Below, piece by piece: positions 50,533-59,579 of a stretch of DNA of 64,000 nt. Numbering within the stretch: the first letter of the stretch is position 1; each line of letters starts with the position of its first letter. The stretch is taken from the NCBI GenBank assembly GCA_020632575.1, contig JACKFH010000008.1, positions 154,974 through 218,973 on the forward strand, read 5' to 3'. Both the position numbers and the translations under genes were made by a program. Below the pieces are notes generated by a model. The model saw only the letters and a list, made by a program, of their open reading frames with translations. It did not search any database and had not been told where the DNA came from. Source of the DNA: Candidatus Omnitrophota bacterium (GTDB lineage Bacteria; Hinthialibacterota; Hinthialibacteria; OLB16).

Positions 50533-53500
50533 CTACGAGCAACCGGAAGTGGCGCCGCAGGTGTTGCACTTCAGGCAGGTCCCGTTCCGAACGAGGGTTA
50601 GAGAACCGCAACTGGAGCAAGGATCGCCCTCATATCCCTTCAACCTCGCCTCGGCGATTTGACGGGTTTTGGCTAGCACATCCGTGGAAACTTCTTTTTT
50701 TACGGCCACCGCCGTCGCGCCGCCGGAATGTACTCCGCCGTTTCCATGGGAATGGCCGTTGCCATTGCTGGTTCCGCCAACATCGATCCCCTCCGATTTC
50801 GGAAAGAGGTGGAGATCGGTCGAATGATCCTCGTAAGGAACGACGCGCTCCGCGACTAATTCCTCGTCATCGAAGTCGGGTTCGTCTTGAGGACGTCCCA
50901 GCGTGTCGCCACGAAGATCTTCCGGTTTGACCTGGGCGAGATCGTAACGGCCGAGGTAAGAGACCGCGAGTTCACGGAAGATGTAGTCGATCACCGAGGT
51001 GCTCATCTTGATGTAATCGTTGCCATCCACCCCGCCGTTGGGCTCGAACCGGGTGAACACGAAGGCGTCCACGAACTCATCCAGTGGAACGCCGTATTGC
51101 AAACCGAGGGAGACCGAGATGGCAAAGCAGTTCATCAGACTCCGGAACGCCGCCCCCTCGCGGTGCATGTCGATAAAGATTTCCCCGATCGTGCCATCGG
51201 AAAACTCGCCGGTTCGCAGATAAACCTTGTGACCGCCGACACGCGCCTTTTGAGTGTAACCCGCACGGCGTTGCGGAAGTCTCCGGCGCTTGGCGAGATA
51301 GCGGTGAACCACCCGCTCGGCGATCTTTTCGGCGTGGAGCGGCGCCACGGCCTCTTCATGGTATTCGAAGTCGAAGAGTTTCTCTGCGGTCTGCGCCGCG
51401 AGCGGCTGCGACAGTTTCGAACCGTCACGGTAAAGGGCGATCGCTTTGAGCATGAGTTCCCAACTCTGTTGGTAAGCGTCCTGCACTTCCTCCACGGTCG
51501 CGTGGTTGGGCATGTTGATGGTTTTCGAAATGGCCCCGGAGATGAAGGGCTGGGCCGAAGCCATCATCCGGATATGCCCCATCGGGGCGATAAAGCGTTT
51601 CCCTTTCCGGCCGCAGGGGTTCGCGCAGTCGAAGACGGGGAGGTGTTCCGGGTGGAGATGCGGGGCGCCTTCGATCGTCATGCAACCGCAGATGTGCTCG
51701 TTGGCGGCGGAAATCTCCGCCTCAGTGAATCCGATCTCCGCGAGCAGATTGAAATCGAATTGTTTCATCTTGTCGTCCGAGATGCCCAGGGTTTCTTTGC
51801 AGAAGTCCTGTCCCACGGAATAAGGGTTGAAAACATACCGAATGTCGAAAGCGGATTTCAATTCGGGTTCGATCTTATCCAGGATCTCTTTGGTGAAGCC
51901 CTTCATGAGAAGGGTTTCGCGGTTGATATGAGGCGAACCGACAAGGGAGGCGGTCCCGACAATGTAATCGATAATCTCCTTGATGTCCTGACCGGTGTAA
52001 CCCAGACGTTTGAGAGCGACTGGAACCGACTGATTGACAATTCGGAAGTAACCGCCGCCGGCAAGCTTTTTGAATTTAACCAGAGCGAAGTCGGGTTCGA
52101 TCCCAGTGGTGTCGCAATCCATCACGAGGCTGATTGTTCCGGTTGGCGCGATCACCGTGGTCTGAGCGTTCCGATACCCATTTTTTTCGCCAAGATCGAT
52201 GGCCAGATCCCAGGTTTCACGCGCCGCCTGGAGAAGATCCGCGGGGCAAATCTCCGGGTTGATGGCGCAAGGGAACGTGGTAAGCCCCTCATACTCGCTT
52301 TTGGGAACATTATAAGCGGCGCGGCGATGGTTGCGCATGACTCGGAGCATGGACTCGCGGTTCTTGTGGAATCCAGGAAATGGTCCCAATTCTTTGGCGA
52401 GTTCGGCCGAGGTGGCGTAAGCCTGCGCGGTCATAATGGCGGTGATCGCACCGGTCGTGGCTAGAGCCTGAGGAGAATCGTAGGGGATCCCGCTAACCAT
52501 CAGCAACGAACCGAGGTTCGCGTACCCGAGTCCAAGAGTCCTATACTCGTAACTCAGGCGCGCAATCTCCTCGGAGGGGTATTGAGCCATGGCCACCGAA
52601 ATCTCCAGAGTGATGGTCCAGAGCGCGCAGGAGTGGCGGAAACCCTCGATGTCGAAAACGCCTGTCTCCTTGTCATAGAACTCCATCAAGTTGACTGAGG
52701 AGAGGTTGCAGGCGGTGTCATCCAGGAACATGTACTCTGAACAGGGGTTCGAGGCGTTGATACGACCGCTGTTGGGGCAGGTGTGCCACTCGTTGATGGT
52801 CGTGTCGAACTGCAGACCCGGATCGGCGCAGGCCCAAGCGGCGTAGGTGATGTCATCCCAGAGTTTCCGAGCGGGAATCGATTTATAGACGTTCTTGTGA
52901 ACCCGAGTGATGAGGTCCCAATCGCGATCTTCGGAGACCGCCTTGAGGAAATCGTTGTTGACCCGAACCGAGTTGTTGGAATTCTGACCGGAAACGGTGG
53001 TGTACCCCTCGCCCTCCCAATCGGTGGTGATTTCCGGAAATTCGATTTCAGTGAATCCCTGATCGGCCAGTTGGATGGCGCGTTGGATATAATTGTCAGG
53101 GACCACGCTCAGTCGCGCTTCATGAATGGCCTTGGCCAACGCCCGGTTTTTGGTCGGGAGGAGTCGTTCTTCCTTCTTGAGTTGAGTCTGAGAGTGAACG
53201 GAGGTGAGGATGGCGTTCATGTGACGGCTGCAAAGCGCGCTGCCCGCCACCATCGCGGCGACTTTTTGTTCCTCGCGCACTTTCCAGGAGATGAAATCCT
53301 CGATATCGGGGTGGTCGATATCGACCACCACCATCTTCGCCGCGCGGCGAGTGGTCCCGCCCGATTTGATCGCGCCCGCCGAACGGTCGCCGATGCGGAG
53401 AAAACTCATGAGTCCGGAGCTTCGTCCGCCTCCGGAAAGATTCTCGCCCTCGCCCCTGATTTTCGAAAAATTCGATCCAGTTCCCGAGCCATACTTGAAA

Positions 53501-54171
53501 AGGCGCGCTTCACGGACCCACAGGTCCATGATGCCGCCATCCGAAACGAGATCGTCGCTTACCGATTGAATGAAACAGGCATGGGGTTGCGGGCGTTCGT
53601 AGGCGCTATCCGACTTCTTGACCTGTCCGGTCGATTCATCCACGAAGTGATGTCCCTGCGCGGGACCGTCGATCCCGTACGCCCAATGAAGCCCGGTGTT
53701 GAACCATTGCGGAGAGTTCGGCGCCCCGGATTGGGAGGCCAGGGTGTAGCGCATCTCATCGTAATAGGTCTTGGCGTCTTCTTCCGTGGTGAAGTAACCG
53801 TATTTCCAGCCCCAATAAGTCCAGCAACCCGCCAATCGGTCAAACACATCGCGCCCGTCGCTCTCACGGGTCCATTGTTTGCCCTCGGGGAGTTGCTTCA
53901 GGGTGTCGGTGTCGGGAACGCAGCGCTGGAGCCACTCCGGCACGCCCTCTTCCTGAACCTTGACTCGCGCGACAGGAATCCCCGCTTTCCGACAGTACTT
54001 CTGAGCTAGGATATCCGTGGCGACCTGCGACCATTTCTTCGGAACCATGACATTCGACGCCTCGAACGCAACCCTCCCGTCCGGGTTGACGATCTTCGAG
54101 GTCCTCGGCTCGAACTGCAGGGACTCATAAGGACACTTGTTGGCTGTGGTAAATCTTCGCTGGATCTTCAT
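50533..54171 (-). CDS. nrdJ: Adenosylcobalamin-dependent (class II) ribonucleotide reductase
   Basis: 1212 residues; reduces ribonucleotides to deoxyribonucleotides using vitamin B12, with or without oxygen. Visible are an N-terminal domain (residues about 1-110), the barrel with SGTGSNFSKIRGEGE, TRRAAKMVVVDIDHPD, the active-site segment ASNPCSEYMFLDDTACNLSS, the phosphate-binding APTGTISLVMDCDTTGIEP, and a long C-terminal part that ends in a zinc-ribbon pattern CSSCG ... CLKCNTCG plus GCS, usual for the long NrdJ type. No intein is seen. No other ribonucleotide reductase is in the window. Its promoter is overlapped by two NrdR-like boxes. Confidence 0.96.
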   Translation of the reverse strand: MKIQRRFTTANKCPYESLQFEPRTSKIVNPDGRVAFEASNVMVPKKWSQVATDILAQKYCRKAGIPVARVKVQEEGVPEWLQRCVPDTDTLKQLPEGKQWTRESDGRDVFDRLAGCWTYWGWKYGYFTTEEDAKTYYDEMRYTLASQSGAPNSPQWFNTGLHWAYGIDGPAQGHHFVDESTGQVKKSDSAYERPQPHACFIQSVSDDLVSDGGIMDLWVREARLFKYGSGTGSNFSKIRGEGENLSGGGRSSGLMSFLRIGDRSAGAIKSGGTTRRAAKMVVVDIDHPDIEDFISWKVREEQKVAAMVAGSALCSRHMNAILTSVHSQTQLKKEERLLPTKNRALAKAIHEARLSVVPDNYIQRAIQLADQGFTEIEFPEITTDWEGEGYTTVSGQNSNNSVRVNNDFLKAVSEDRDWDLITRVHKNVYKSIPARKLWDDITYAAWACADPGLQFDTTINEWHTCPNSGRINASNPCSEYMFLDDTACNLSSVNLMEFYDKETGVFDIEGFRHSCALWTITLEISVAMAQYPSEEIARLSYEYRTLGLGYANLGSLLMVSGIPYDSPQALATTGAITAIMTAQAYATSAELAKELGPFPGFHKNRESMLRVMRNHRRAAYNVPKSEYEGLTTFPCAINPEICPADLLQAARETWDLAIDLGEKNGYRNAQTTVIAPTGTISLVMDCDTTGIEPDFALVKFKKLAGGGYFRIVNQSVPVALKRLGYTGQDIKEIIDYIVGTASLVGSPHINRETLLMKGFTKEILDKIEPELKSAFDIRYVFNPYSVGQDFCKETLGISDDKMKQFDFNLLAEIGFTEAEISAANEHICGCMTIEGAPHLHPEHLPVFDCANPCGRKGKRFIAPMGHIRMMASAQPFISGAISKTINMPNHATVEEVQDAYQQSWELMLKAIALYRDGSKLSQPLAAQTAEKLFDFEYHEEAVAPLHAEKIAERVVHRYLAKRRRLPQRRAGYTQKARVGGHKVYLRTGEFSDGTIGEIFIDMHREGAAFRSLMNCFAISVSLGLQYGVPLDEFVDAFVFTRFEPNGGVDGNDYIKMSTSVIDYIFRELAVSYLGRYDLAQVKPEDLRGDTLGRPQDEPDFDDEELVAERVVPYEDHSTDLHLFPKSEGIDVGGTSNGNGHSHGNGGVHSGGATAVAVKKEVSTDVLAKTRQIAEARLKGYEGDPCSSCGSLTLVRNGTCLKCNTCGATSGCS

Positions 54172-54426
54172 TTCGACGCTCCCTCCCCATTGGCCTTCAT
54201 CTGTTCCACAATGCTACCGTTGGCTTCACGCGGGTTGAGAGACAGGGGACGGCCCGGTCTCTGGCGACGGTCGATAGAGGCACTCCTCCCTTGGAGTTTG
54301 ACCGTCTTAATTTTTCGGATTCTTGCGAAAGGGATAGCGAATGGACACTCGCCCCACTCCCCAATGGTGAATCCCCTTAGTCGCCAAAATAAAAGCCCTA
54401 GGCGAAACTCAAAAACAACCCAAGAA

Positions 54427-54442
54427 AAACGATATATTGTGA
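54427..54442. promoter_or_regulatory. NrdR-like box 1
   Basis: AAACGATATATTGTGA matches 13 of 16 positions of the consensus ACACWATATATWGTGT. It lies about 10 bases past the -10, at the expected transcription start of nrdJ. Binding there by NrdR would block the polymerase. Confidence 0.7.
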
Positions 54443-54452
54443 TCTGAGGCAT

Positions 54453-54480
54453 AATTTAACCCAACATCTTGTGATGTCAA
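54453..54480 (-). promoter_or_regulatory. nrdJ promoter
   Basis: On the minus strand a perfect -35 TTGACA (54475-54480) and a -10-like TAAATT (54453-54458) are 16 bp apart. The spacer is exactly NrdR-like box 2. Confidence 0.65.
54459..54474. promoter_or_regulatory. NrdR-like box 2
   Basis: ACCCAACATCTTGTGA matches 12 of 16 consensus positions. Centre-to-centre distance to box 1 is 32 bp, three helix turns, the usual spacing for NrdR box pairs. Confidence 0.65.
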
Positions 54481-54715
54481 GATCCATTTTCGGAAATGTG
54501 GGTTGTTAAATTTAGCTGAACTCGCAAGCTCAAAAGAATGGGTGGGTTAGGGTCCCCGAACCTCCAAGCCAAGGACAACCACCAACAATCCTGTCACAAT
54601 GACCGCACATATTTCACACAAGATGCACACCGAATCGATGGACAAAAAACGGGTAGAGGCGCGAGAAAAACCGGGTTACTGTCCCTAGTGCTGACAACTG
54701 CTTGTGTGGAGGAAT

Positions 54716-56122
54716 ATGACCTTGAATCTCCCGTCCAAGACGATGGCTCGTCGAACCTTCAACCGGGGCCTCGCCGCGGCGAGTGCGCTCGCATTCACCC
54801 CTCCCTCCTTGGGCAAAACCATCGCCCATGTTCTCCAAGCGGGTCAGGGAATCGTCGACATCACACCCCCGATCGGCATTGAACTGGCGGGGTTTCATAA
54901 AACACCGGGCAACGAGCGCCTCATCGAGGGAATCCGCAAACCCTGCGCGGTCCGCGCCTTGGTATTGTCCATGGGCCCCGAGGAATCCGCCATCGTCTCG
55001 GTCGACATTGTCGGCGTTTCTCACGATTTCAGCCACAAGGTCTCCGAGCGGGTCGAGGCCGAAACCGGAATCCCCGCCGGACGAGTTCGGATCTGCGCGA
55101 CTCATTCCCACTCGACTCCGACACTTCGGTTCTGTCTTCAATGGGGCGCGATCCCGGAGGAGTACGGAAACACGGTGGCGGACTCGATTGTCGAGGCGGT
55201 CTCAAAGGCGAAGGCCGATCTCTCCCCCGCCCAACTCTTCATCGGAAAAGCCACCGCTGAGGGGGCCAACTTTAATCGAACAACCAAGGACTACCAAACT
55301 GAGGACCATTTTGACAAGGAATCGAGTGACTCCACCCGTTGGCTGGACCGCGACCTTCATGTTCTTCGATTTGACCGATTTGAAGAAAAAGATCCTCTCC
55401 TTTGGTATCACTTCTCCGCGCACCCCGTCTGCTACACCGACACATTAGCGGGACCCGACTGGCCAGCCCTCGTGACTGAAACAATCGAGGCCAAGTTGGG
55501 AATCACCCCCTCCTTTCTTCAGGGTCACGCGGGCGATGTGAACCCTGGCGATGGCGACCCGTGGTTGGGTGTCCCTGAAAAAGTGGCCGACCGGGTGGTT
55601 GAAGCCATCATCGAAGCAAACGACAACGCGGTCGAGGTGGGGGTCCATGACATCCCCGTGTTTGTCGAGAAGGTCCAAATCCCCTTGGATCCGGAAAGGC
55701 TCCAACAAGACTTGAGCGCCTACCGTGAACACCCCGACCAATGCAGTTCCGGCGAATGGGTCGACTCCGGCTTCGCAAAGGCTTGGTTCGAAAGGGCGAG
55801 CGCGTGGGATCCCAATCGTCAAAACCTCGAGATCCAAGTTTCTGTGATGCGCTTGGGCGAAGTCGCACTCTTGTTCCACCCAAGCGAACTCTTCAGCTAC
55901 TATGGTCTCTGGATCCGTGAGCGAAGCCCTTTCAAACACACTCTTCTTGTCGGTTACACAGATGGTCTTATCGGATATCTGACCGACCCGAGTTCTTACG
56001 AGAAGCATGAGTATGCGGCGGTGGTGGTCCCGAAAATCTTGGAACTGCCCCCCTATGATGAAGAGGCAACGAGATCTTTTTCAAAGGATTGCCTTCATCT
56101 ACTGGAAAAGATCCATTCCTGA
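54716..56122 (+). CDS. Tat-exported neutral/alkaline ceramidase-like protein
   Basis: 468 residues. The Tat signal is MARRTFNRGLAAASALAF near residues 10-27. The mature part follows the ceramidase N-domain: GQGIVDITPPIGIELAGF, SIVSVDIVGVSHDF-like strand, CATHSHSTPT with zinc-binding His, SAHPVCYTD and GHAGDVNPGDGDPW. The C-terminal Ig-like domain is lacking, as in the relative at 25651, which uses Sec instead. The ATG at 54716 follows GGAGG closely; another ATG at 54743 lacks a ribosome site. Substrate unknown. It starts a probable operon with the dehydrogenase and esterase genes. Confidence 0.8.
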   Translation: MTLNLPSKTMARRTFNRGLAAASALAFTPPSLGKTIAHVLQAGQGIVDITPPIGIELAGFHKTPGNERLIEGIRKPCAVRALVLSMGPEESAIVSVDIVGVSHDFSHKVSERVEAETGIPAGRVRICATHSHSTPTLRFCLQWGAIPEEYGNTVADSIVEAVSKAKADLSPAQLFIGKATAEGANFNRTTKDYQTEDHFDKESSDSTRWLDRDLHVLRFDRFEEKDPLLWYHFSAHPVCYTDTLAGPDWPALVTETIEAKLGITPSFLQGHAGDVNPGDGDPWLGVPEKVADRVVEAIIEANDNAVEVGVHDIPVFVEKVQIPLDPERLQQDLSAYREHPDQCSSGEWVDSGFAKAWFERASAWDPNRQNLEIQVSVMRLGEVALLFHPSELFSYYGLWIRERSPFKHTLLVGYTDGLIGYLTDPSSYEKHEYAAVVVPKILELPPYDEEATRSFSKDCLHLLEKIHS

Positions 56123-56152
56123 CATTGGACCATAAGATAGGAGGATGATTCA

Positions 56153-57226
56153 TTGAAAGCCAAAGCCGCGATCGGGAATGGCTCCGGCGGTTTCGAGATC
56201 GATCAGATCGAGGTGACCCAACCGGAGGGAAGGGAAGTCCTCGTACGGATCCGCGCCGCCGGGGTCTGCCACACCGACTGGGACTCACTCTCTTGGGGAC
56301 GAACCATCGTCCTCGGTCATGAAGGCGCGGGAACAATCGAAGCGACCGGTCCAGATGTAAGTGAGTTAAAACCCGGCGACCCGGTAATCCTCAACTGGGC
56401 GATTCCCTGTGGAAAATGTTTTTACTGCGATCGAGGTCACCAAGTCCAATGCGAGAACCACCCCGAAGTCTCGCCTCAGCGAACCCTCTATCAAGGCAAA
56501 CCGATCGAACGCTCCTTTAGCCTTGGAACCATGTCAGAATACACTGTTGTTCCCGAGGAGGCGCTTACAAAGATCGAGGTCGCAGTTCCGTTCACCTCGG
56601 CCAGCATCGTGGGATGTGGAGTTATGACGGGGGTCGGTTCAGTCCTCAACGCTGCAAAAGTCACTCCAGGCAGTTCAGTGGCAGTCCTAGGGACTGGTGG
56701 GGTCGGATTGAATGTCATCCAGGGAGCGCGTCTCGCGGGCGCCGGGATGATTATTGCAGTTGACGTGAAATCCGAAAAACTGGAGATGGCCAAACAGTTT
56801 GGCGCAACCCATACGGTTCAAGCCGACCCTTCGGATGCATGCCTCTTGAACGCGTCCGAGGAGGTGAAGAAATTGACCGCAGGGCGAGGGGCCGATTATG
56901 CGTTCGAATGCACTGCGATTCCGGAACTCGGCGCGGCGCCGCTTGCTATGGTTCGGCATTGTGGGACGGCGGTTCAGGTGAGCGGAATCGAGCAGGAGAT
57001 CGCCATCGACATGAACCTCTTCGAGTGGGACAAGATCTACATCAACCCCCTCTATGGAAAGTGCCGACCCAAGATCGACTTTCCGAGACTCCTCACCTTC
57101 TATCGAGACGGTCGATTGAAACTGGATGAATTGGTGACCCGCACTTACCCGCTCGAGGATTTATCCCAAGCCTTTGAGGACATGCACCATGGGAAAAATG
57201 CGAAGGGTGTCCTCCTACTCGATTGA
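56153..57226 (+). CDS. Zinc-dependent alcohol dehydrogenase (MDR family)
   Basis: 357 residues. Catalytic zinc ligands in GVCHTDWD and GHEGAG; structural zinc lobe PCGKCFYCDRGHQVQCE; Rossmann motif GTGGVGLNVIQGA and cofactor loop AVDVKSEKLEMA, suggesting NAD. It is close to class III/glutathione-type and aryl-alcohol dehydrogenases; with the adjacent S-formylglutathione-hydrolase-like esterase this fits formaldehyde or short-chain aldehyde detoxification (inference). The start is TTG with AGGAGG 8 bases upstream. Confidence 0.9.
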   Translation: MKAKAAIGNGSGGFEIDQIEVTQPEGREVLVRIRAAGVCHTDWDSLSWGRTIVLGHEGAGTIEATGPDVSELKPGDPVILNWAIPCGKCFYCDRGHQVQCENHPEVSPQRTLYQGKPIERSFSLGTMSEYTVVPEEALTKIEVAVPFTSASIVGCGVMTGVGSVLNAAKVTPGSSVAVLGTGGVGLNVIQGARLAGAGMIIAVDVKSEKLEMAKQFGATHTVQADPSDACLLNASEEVKKLTAGRGADYAFECTAIPELGAAPLAMVRHCGTAVQVSGIEQEIAIDMNLFEWDKIYINPLYGKCRPKIDFPRLLTFYRDGRLKLDELVTRTYPLEDLSQAFEDMHHGKNAKGVLLLD

Positions 57227-57229
57227 ACC

Positions 57230-58033
57230 ATGTCCCACTTCCGAACCCTCGAAGTTTCCCATCCCAAGTTCGAATCAAACGGCCTTCGCTGTATCACGGT
57301 GAAAAGTCCCGCGCTAAAGAGACGAGCCGATATCACCCTATTCGTTCCTGAAGAAGCGGAAGGTAAAACAGATCTTCCGCTCGCGATTCTCCTTCATGGG
57401 GTCTATGGCAGTCACTGGAATTGGACCATGGTGGGAGGAGCTCATCAAGTTGCGGGTAGGCTTATCAAGGAGGAAGATATTCAACCGATCGCCCTTGCCA
57501 TGCCCTCCGATGGCTTATGGGGAGATGGCAGCGGATACCTGCAACACGCAGACGCTGACTATGAGAAATGGATTGTCGAGGAGGTCCCTCAAGCAACCCG
57601 TGAAGTGGAACCCTCAGTGACTGTCGGGTCAAGACTTTTCATTTGCGGTCTTTCGATGGGAGGGTTCGGCGCCCTCCGACTCGGGGCCAAATATCCCCAA
57701 AGGTTCGCCGCTATTTCAGGGCACTCTTCGATCACCCGGTTTGACCAGATGAAGGATTTTGTCGAGGAGCCGCTTGACCTGTACGGGCTATCCCAATCCG
57801 AGGAATCCTCTGTGATTCACTGGATGAGGAACAACAAGGAGGATCTCCCTCCGATTCGATTCGATTGCGGAACCGAGGATTCACTCCTCGAAGCGAACCG
57901 GACCCTCGATCGAGAACTCACAGCCGAGGGGATCGAACATGCCTATGAAGAATTCCCAGGCGCCCACAGTTGGGAGTACTGGCATGACCATCTGAGGGAT
58001 TCCCTGATCTTTTTCGATCGACACCTGAGGTGA
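57230..58033 (+). CDS. Esterase D/S-formylglutathione hydrolase-like alpha/beta hydrolase
   Basis: 267 residues. Oxyanion strand LAILLHGVYGSHWNW, nucleophile elbow GLSMGGFGALRLG with Ser near 142, Asp in DCGTEDSLLE and His in GAHSWEYWHDHL complete the triad; putative esterase (PF00756) family. No signal peptide. It starts 3 bases after the dehydrogenase stop, so the two are co-transcribed. It ends 7 bases from convergent trkH. Confidence 0.88.
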   Translation: MSHFRTLEVSHPKFESNGLRCITVKSPALKRRADITLFVPEEAEGKTDLPLAILLHGVYGSHWNWTMVGGAHQVAGRLIKEEDIQPIALAMPSDGLWGDGSGYLQHADADYEKWIVEEVPQATREVEPSVTVGSRLFICGLSMGGFGALRLGAKYPQRFAAISGHSSITRFDQMKDFVEEPLDLYGLSQSEESSVIHWMRNNKEDLPPIRFDCGTEDSLLEANRTLDRELTAEGIEHAYEEFPGAHSWEYWHDHLRDSLIFFDRHLR

Positions 58034-58040
58034 GTCCGCG

Positions 58041-59573
58041 TCACACCCCTTTCCAGAATTTCGGGTCGAACATGACAATGATCGCGAAGACCTCCAGACG
58101 TCCCAGAGCCATCAGGGTGATTAGGATTATCTTGCTGGGCGCACTGAACCAGCCATAGTTTTCCACCGCTCCAACTTGGTGAAGACCTGGACCGATGGTG
58201 CAAAGAGTGGCGATGCTCGCAGTCGCGGCGGTGGTGAAACTGCACTCATGCTCGGCCGGTTCCAGGACCATGATCGCCCCGGCGCCGGCGATGAACAGGA
58301 CAAGAATCCCCAGAATGTAAGCCAGGGTCGCGAGTTTGAGATCATTGTCCACCGCGCTGTTTCCCACCTTGATCGGGCGAATGACATTCGGTCGAAAAAT
58401 CTTCTCGATTTCGGCGATCATGACTCGGAATGCGATCCATAGTCGAATCACCTTGATCCCTCCCGCGGTCGATCCCGAACAACCTCCGACCAACATCAAC
58501 ATGACCAAAACACCCTTCGCGAGGAAAGGCCACTGATTGAAATCGGACGTGCAAAACCCGGTGGTGGTTTGAACCGAGGTGGTAGTGAAAAAGCCCTGAC
58601 GAAAGGCCTCCGTGACAGAGGGTTCGATTTCCGTTCCATGCGTCATGACAATCGGATGCTCGACGAGGGTAAAGCTGACGATCAAACAACCGCCGACTAA
58701 AAGGCCGGTGTAAGTCCGAAGCTCCGGATCCTTTAGGACTTGTTTCCAGCGTCCGCGAATCAACTGATGGTAAAGGCCAAAATTTCCGCCCGCGAGGAAC
58801 ATGAAAAAGATAATGATGACATCCACAATCCACGAATTGAAATGCCCAACGCTGGCGTTCCGGGTGCTGAACCCGCCGGTGGCCAAAGTGGCGAAGGTGT
58901 GACAGATCGATTCGAACAGATCCATTCCCGCCAAGCAAAGCAAAACAACCTGGATGACAGTCAGGCCCATGTAGATGAACCAGAGCGTGCGCGCGGTCTC
59001 TCGGATGTGTGGATGCACGCCTTCCGGGGAGGGGCCGGGGGCCTCGATCTGATAAAGCTTCTTCCCACCCACTCCAAGCGAGGGGAGAACGGCGACAAAG
59101 AGTAGAACAATCCCCAATCCGCCGAGCCAATGAGTAAAAGCCCGCCATAGAAGGAGGCTGCGCGGGATCGATTCGATATCCGATAGGATTGTCGCTCCGG
59201 TGGTGGTGAGGCCGCTCATCGCTTCGAAGTAGCAGTTGATGGCGGAAAGGAATCGGTGATTCGGTTCGACGCCCGAGGCCATATGCGCCCAAAAATAGTA
59301 GGGGCTGCCCGCGAATGCCGCTCCGACAATCCAAGAGAGGGCCACAAGAAGCAAGGCTTCACGCCGACCCAGGTTGGCCAACGTGGATTGGGTGCGCCAC
59401 CACAAGAGGCCTCCGATAGCCGCCCCGCTGAAAGCGGTGGTCAAAAGCGCTCGAATGGCTGACCTTCCGGAGGCTTCATCAAAAGTCCTCTCGGCAATCG
59501 CGACAAAGAAAAGCGCCGCTCCGAGGACCACGAGCAGTTTTCCGAGTTGGTTGAAGACAAAACGATAATTCAC
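58041..59573 (-). CDS. trkH: Trk potassium uptake protein TrkH
   Basis: 510 residues, about ten membrane helices. The four selectivity-filter loops are visible: SGLTTTGATIL, FATLATGGFSTRNAS, SVQTTTGFCTSDFNQWP and the last with TIGPGLHQVG. GGCSGSTAGGIKV follows the third filter, the gating-loop region. The GTG start lies 6 bases after the trkA stop, with GGGGAG inside the end of trkA. Forms a K+ channel complex with TrkA. Confidence 0.94.
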   Translation of the reverse strand: MNYRFVFNQLGKLLVVLGAALFFVAIAERTFDEASGRSAIRALLTTAFSGAAIGGLLWWRTQSTLANLGRREALLLVALSWIVGAAFAGSPYYFWAHMASGVEPNHRFLSAINCYFEAMSGLTTTGATILSDIESIPRSLLLWRAFTHWLGGLGIVLLFVAVLPSLGVGGKKLYQIEAPGPSPEGVHPHIRETARTLWFIYMGLTVIQVVLLCLAGMDLFESICHTFATLATGGFSTRNASVGHFNSWIVDVIIIFFMFLAGGNFGLYHQLIRGRWKQVLKDPELRTYTGLLVGGCLIVSFTLVEHPIVMTHGTEIEPSVTEAFRQGFFTTTSVQTTTGFCTSDFNQWPFLAKGVLVMLMLVGGCSGSTAGGIKVIRLWIAFRVMIAEIEKIFRPNVIRPIKVGNSAVDNDLKLATLAYILGILVLFIAGAGAIMVLEPAEHECSFTTAATASIATLCTIGPGLHQVGAVENYGWFSAPSKIILITLMALGRLEVFAIIVMFDPKFWKGV

Positions 59574-59579
59574 GGGTCC

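Larger units (their letters stand above)
54172..54715. other. Divergent regulatory region between nrdJ and ceramidase-like gene
   Basis: About 540 bases without a secure gene. It holds the nrdJ promoter and NrdR-like boxes (54427-54480) and a leader of about 270 bases before nrdJ. An open frame (54168-54452, minus) ends in an ATGA overlap with nrdJ but begins upstream of the expected transcription start; no family is recognised. No cobalamin riboswitch could be built from the leader. Confidence 0.5.

Noticed and set aside
50887..54009. Long plus-strand open frames opposite nrdJ
   Set aside because: Shadows of nrdJ; composition is that of an antisense frame and nrdJ motifs are continuous on the other strand.
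54172..54420. Possible cobalamin riboswitch ahead of B12-dependent nrdJ (minus strand GCCAGAGACCGGGCC recalls the B12 box)
   Set aside because: The rest of the conserved core (GCCACTG-type and CCGCAACTG-type segments) could not be found in the leader, and the box itself lacks a base. A covariance search (RF00174) would settle it.
54168..54452. 94-codon open frame ending in ATGA overlap with nrdJ
   Set aside because: Its start lies upstream of the predicted transcription start and overlaps the NrdR-like box; no ribosome site or family is seen. Only a short internal start would be possible.
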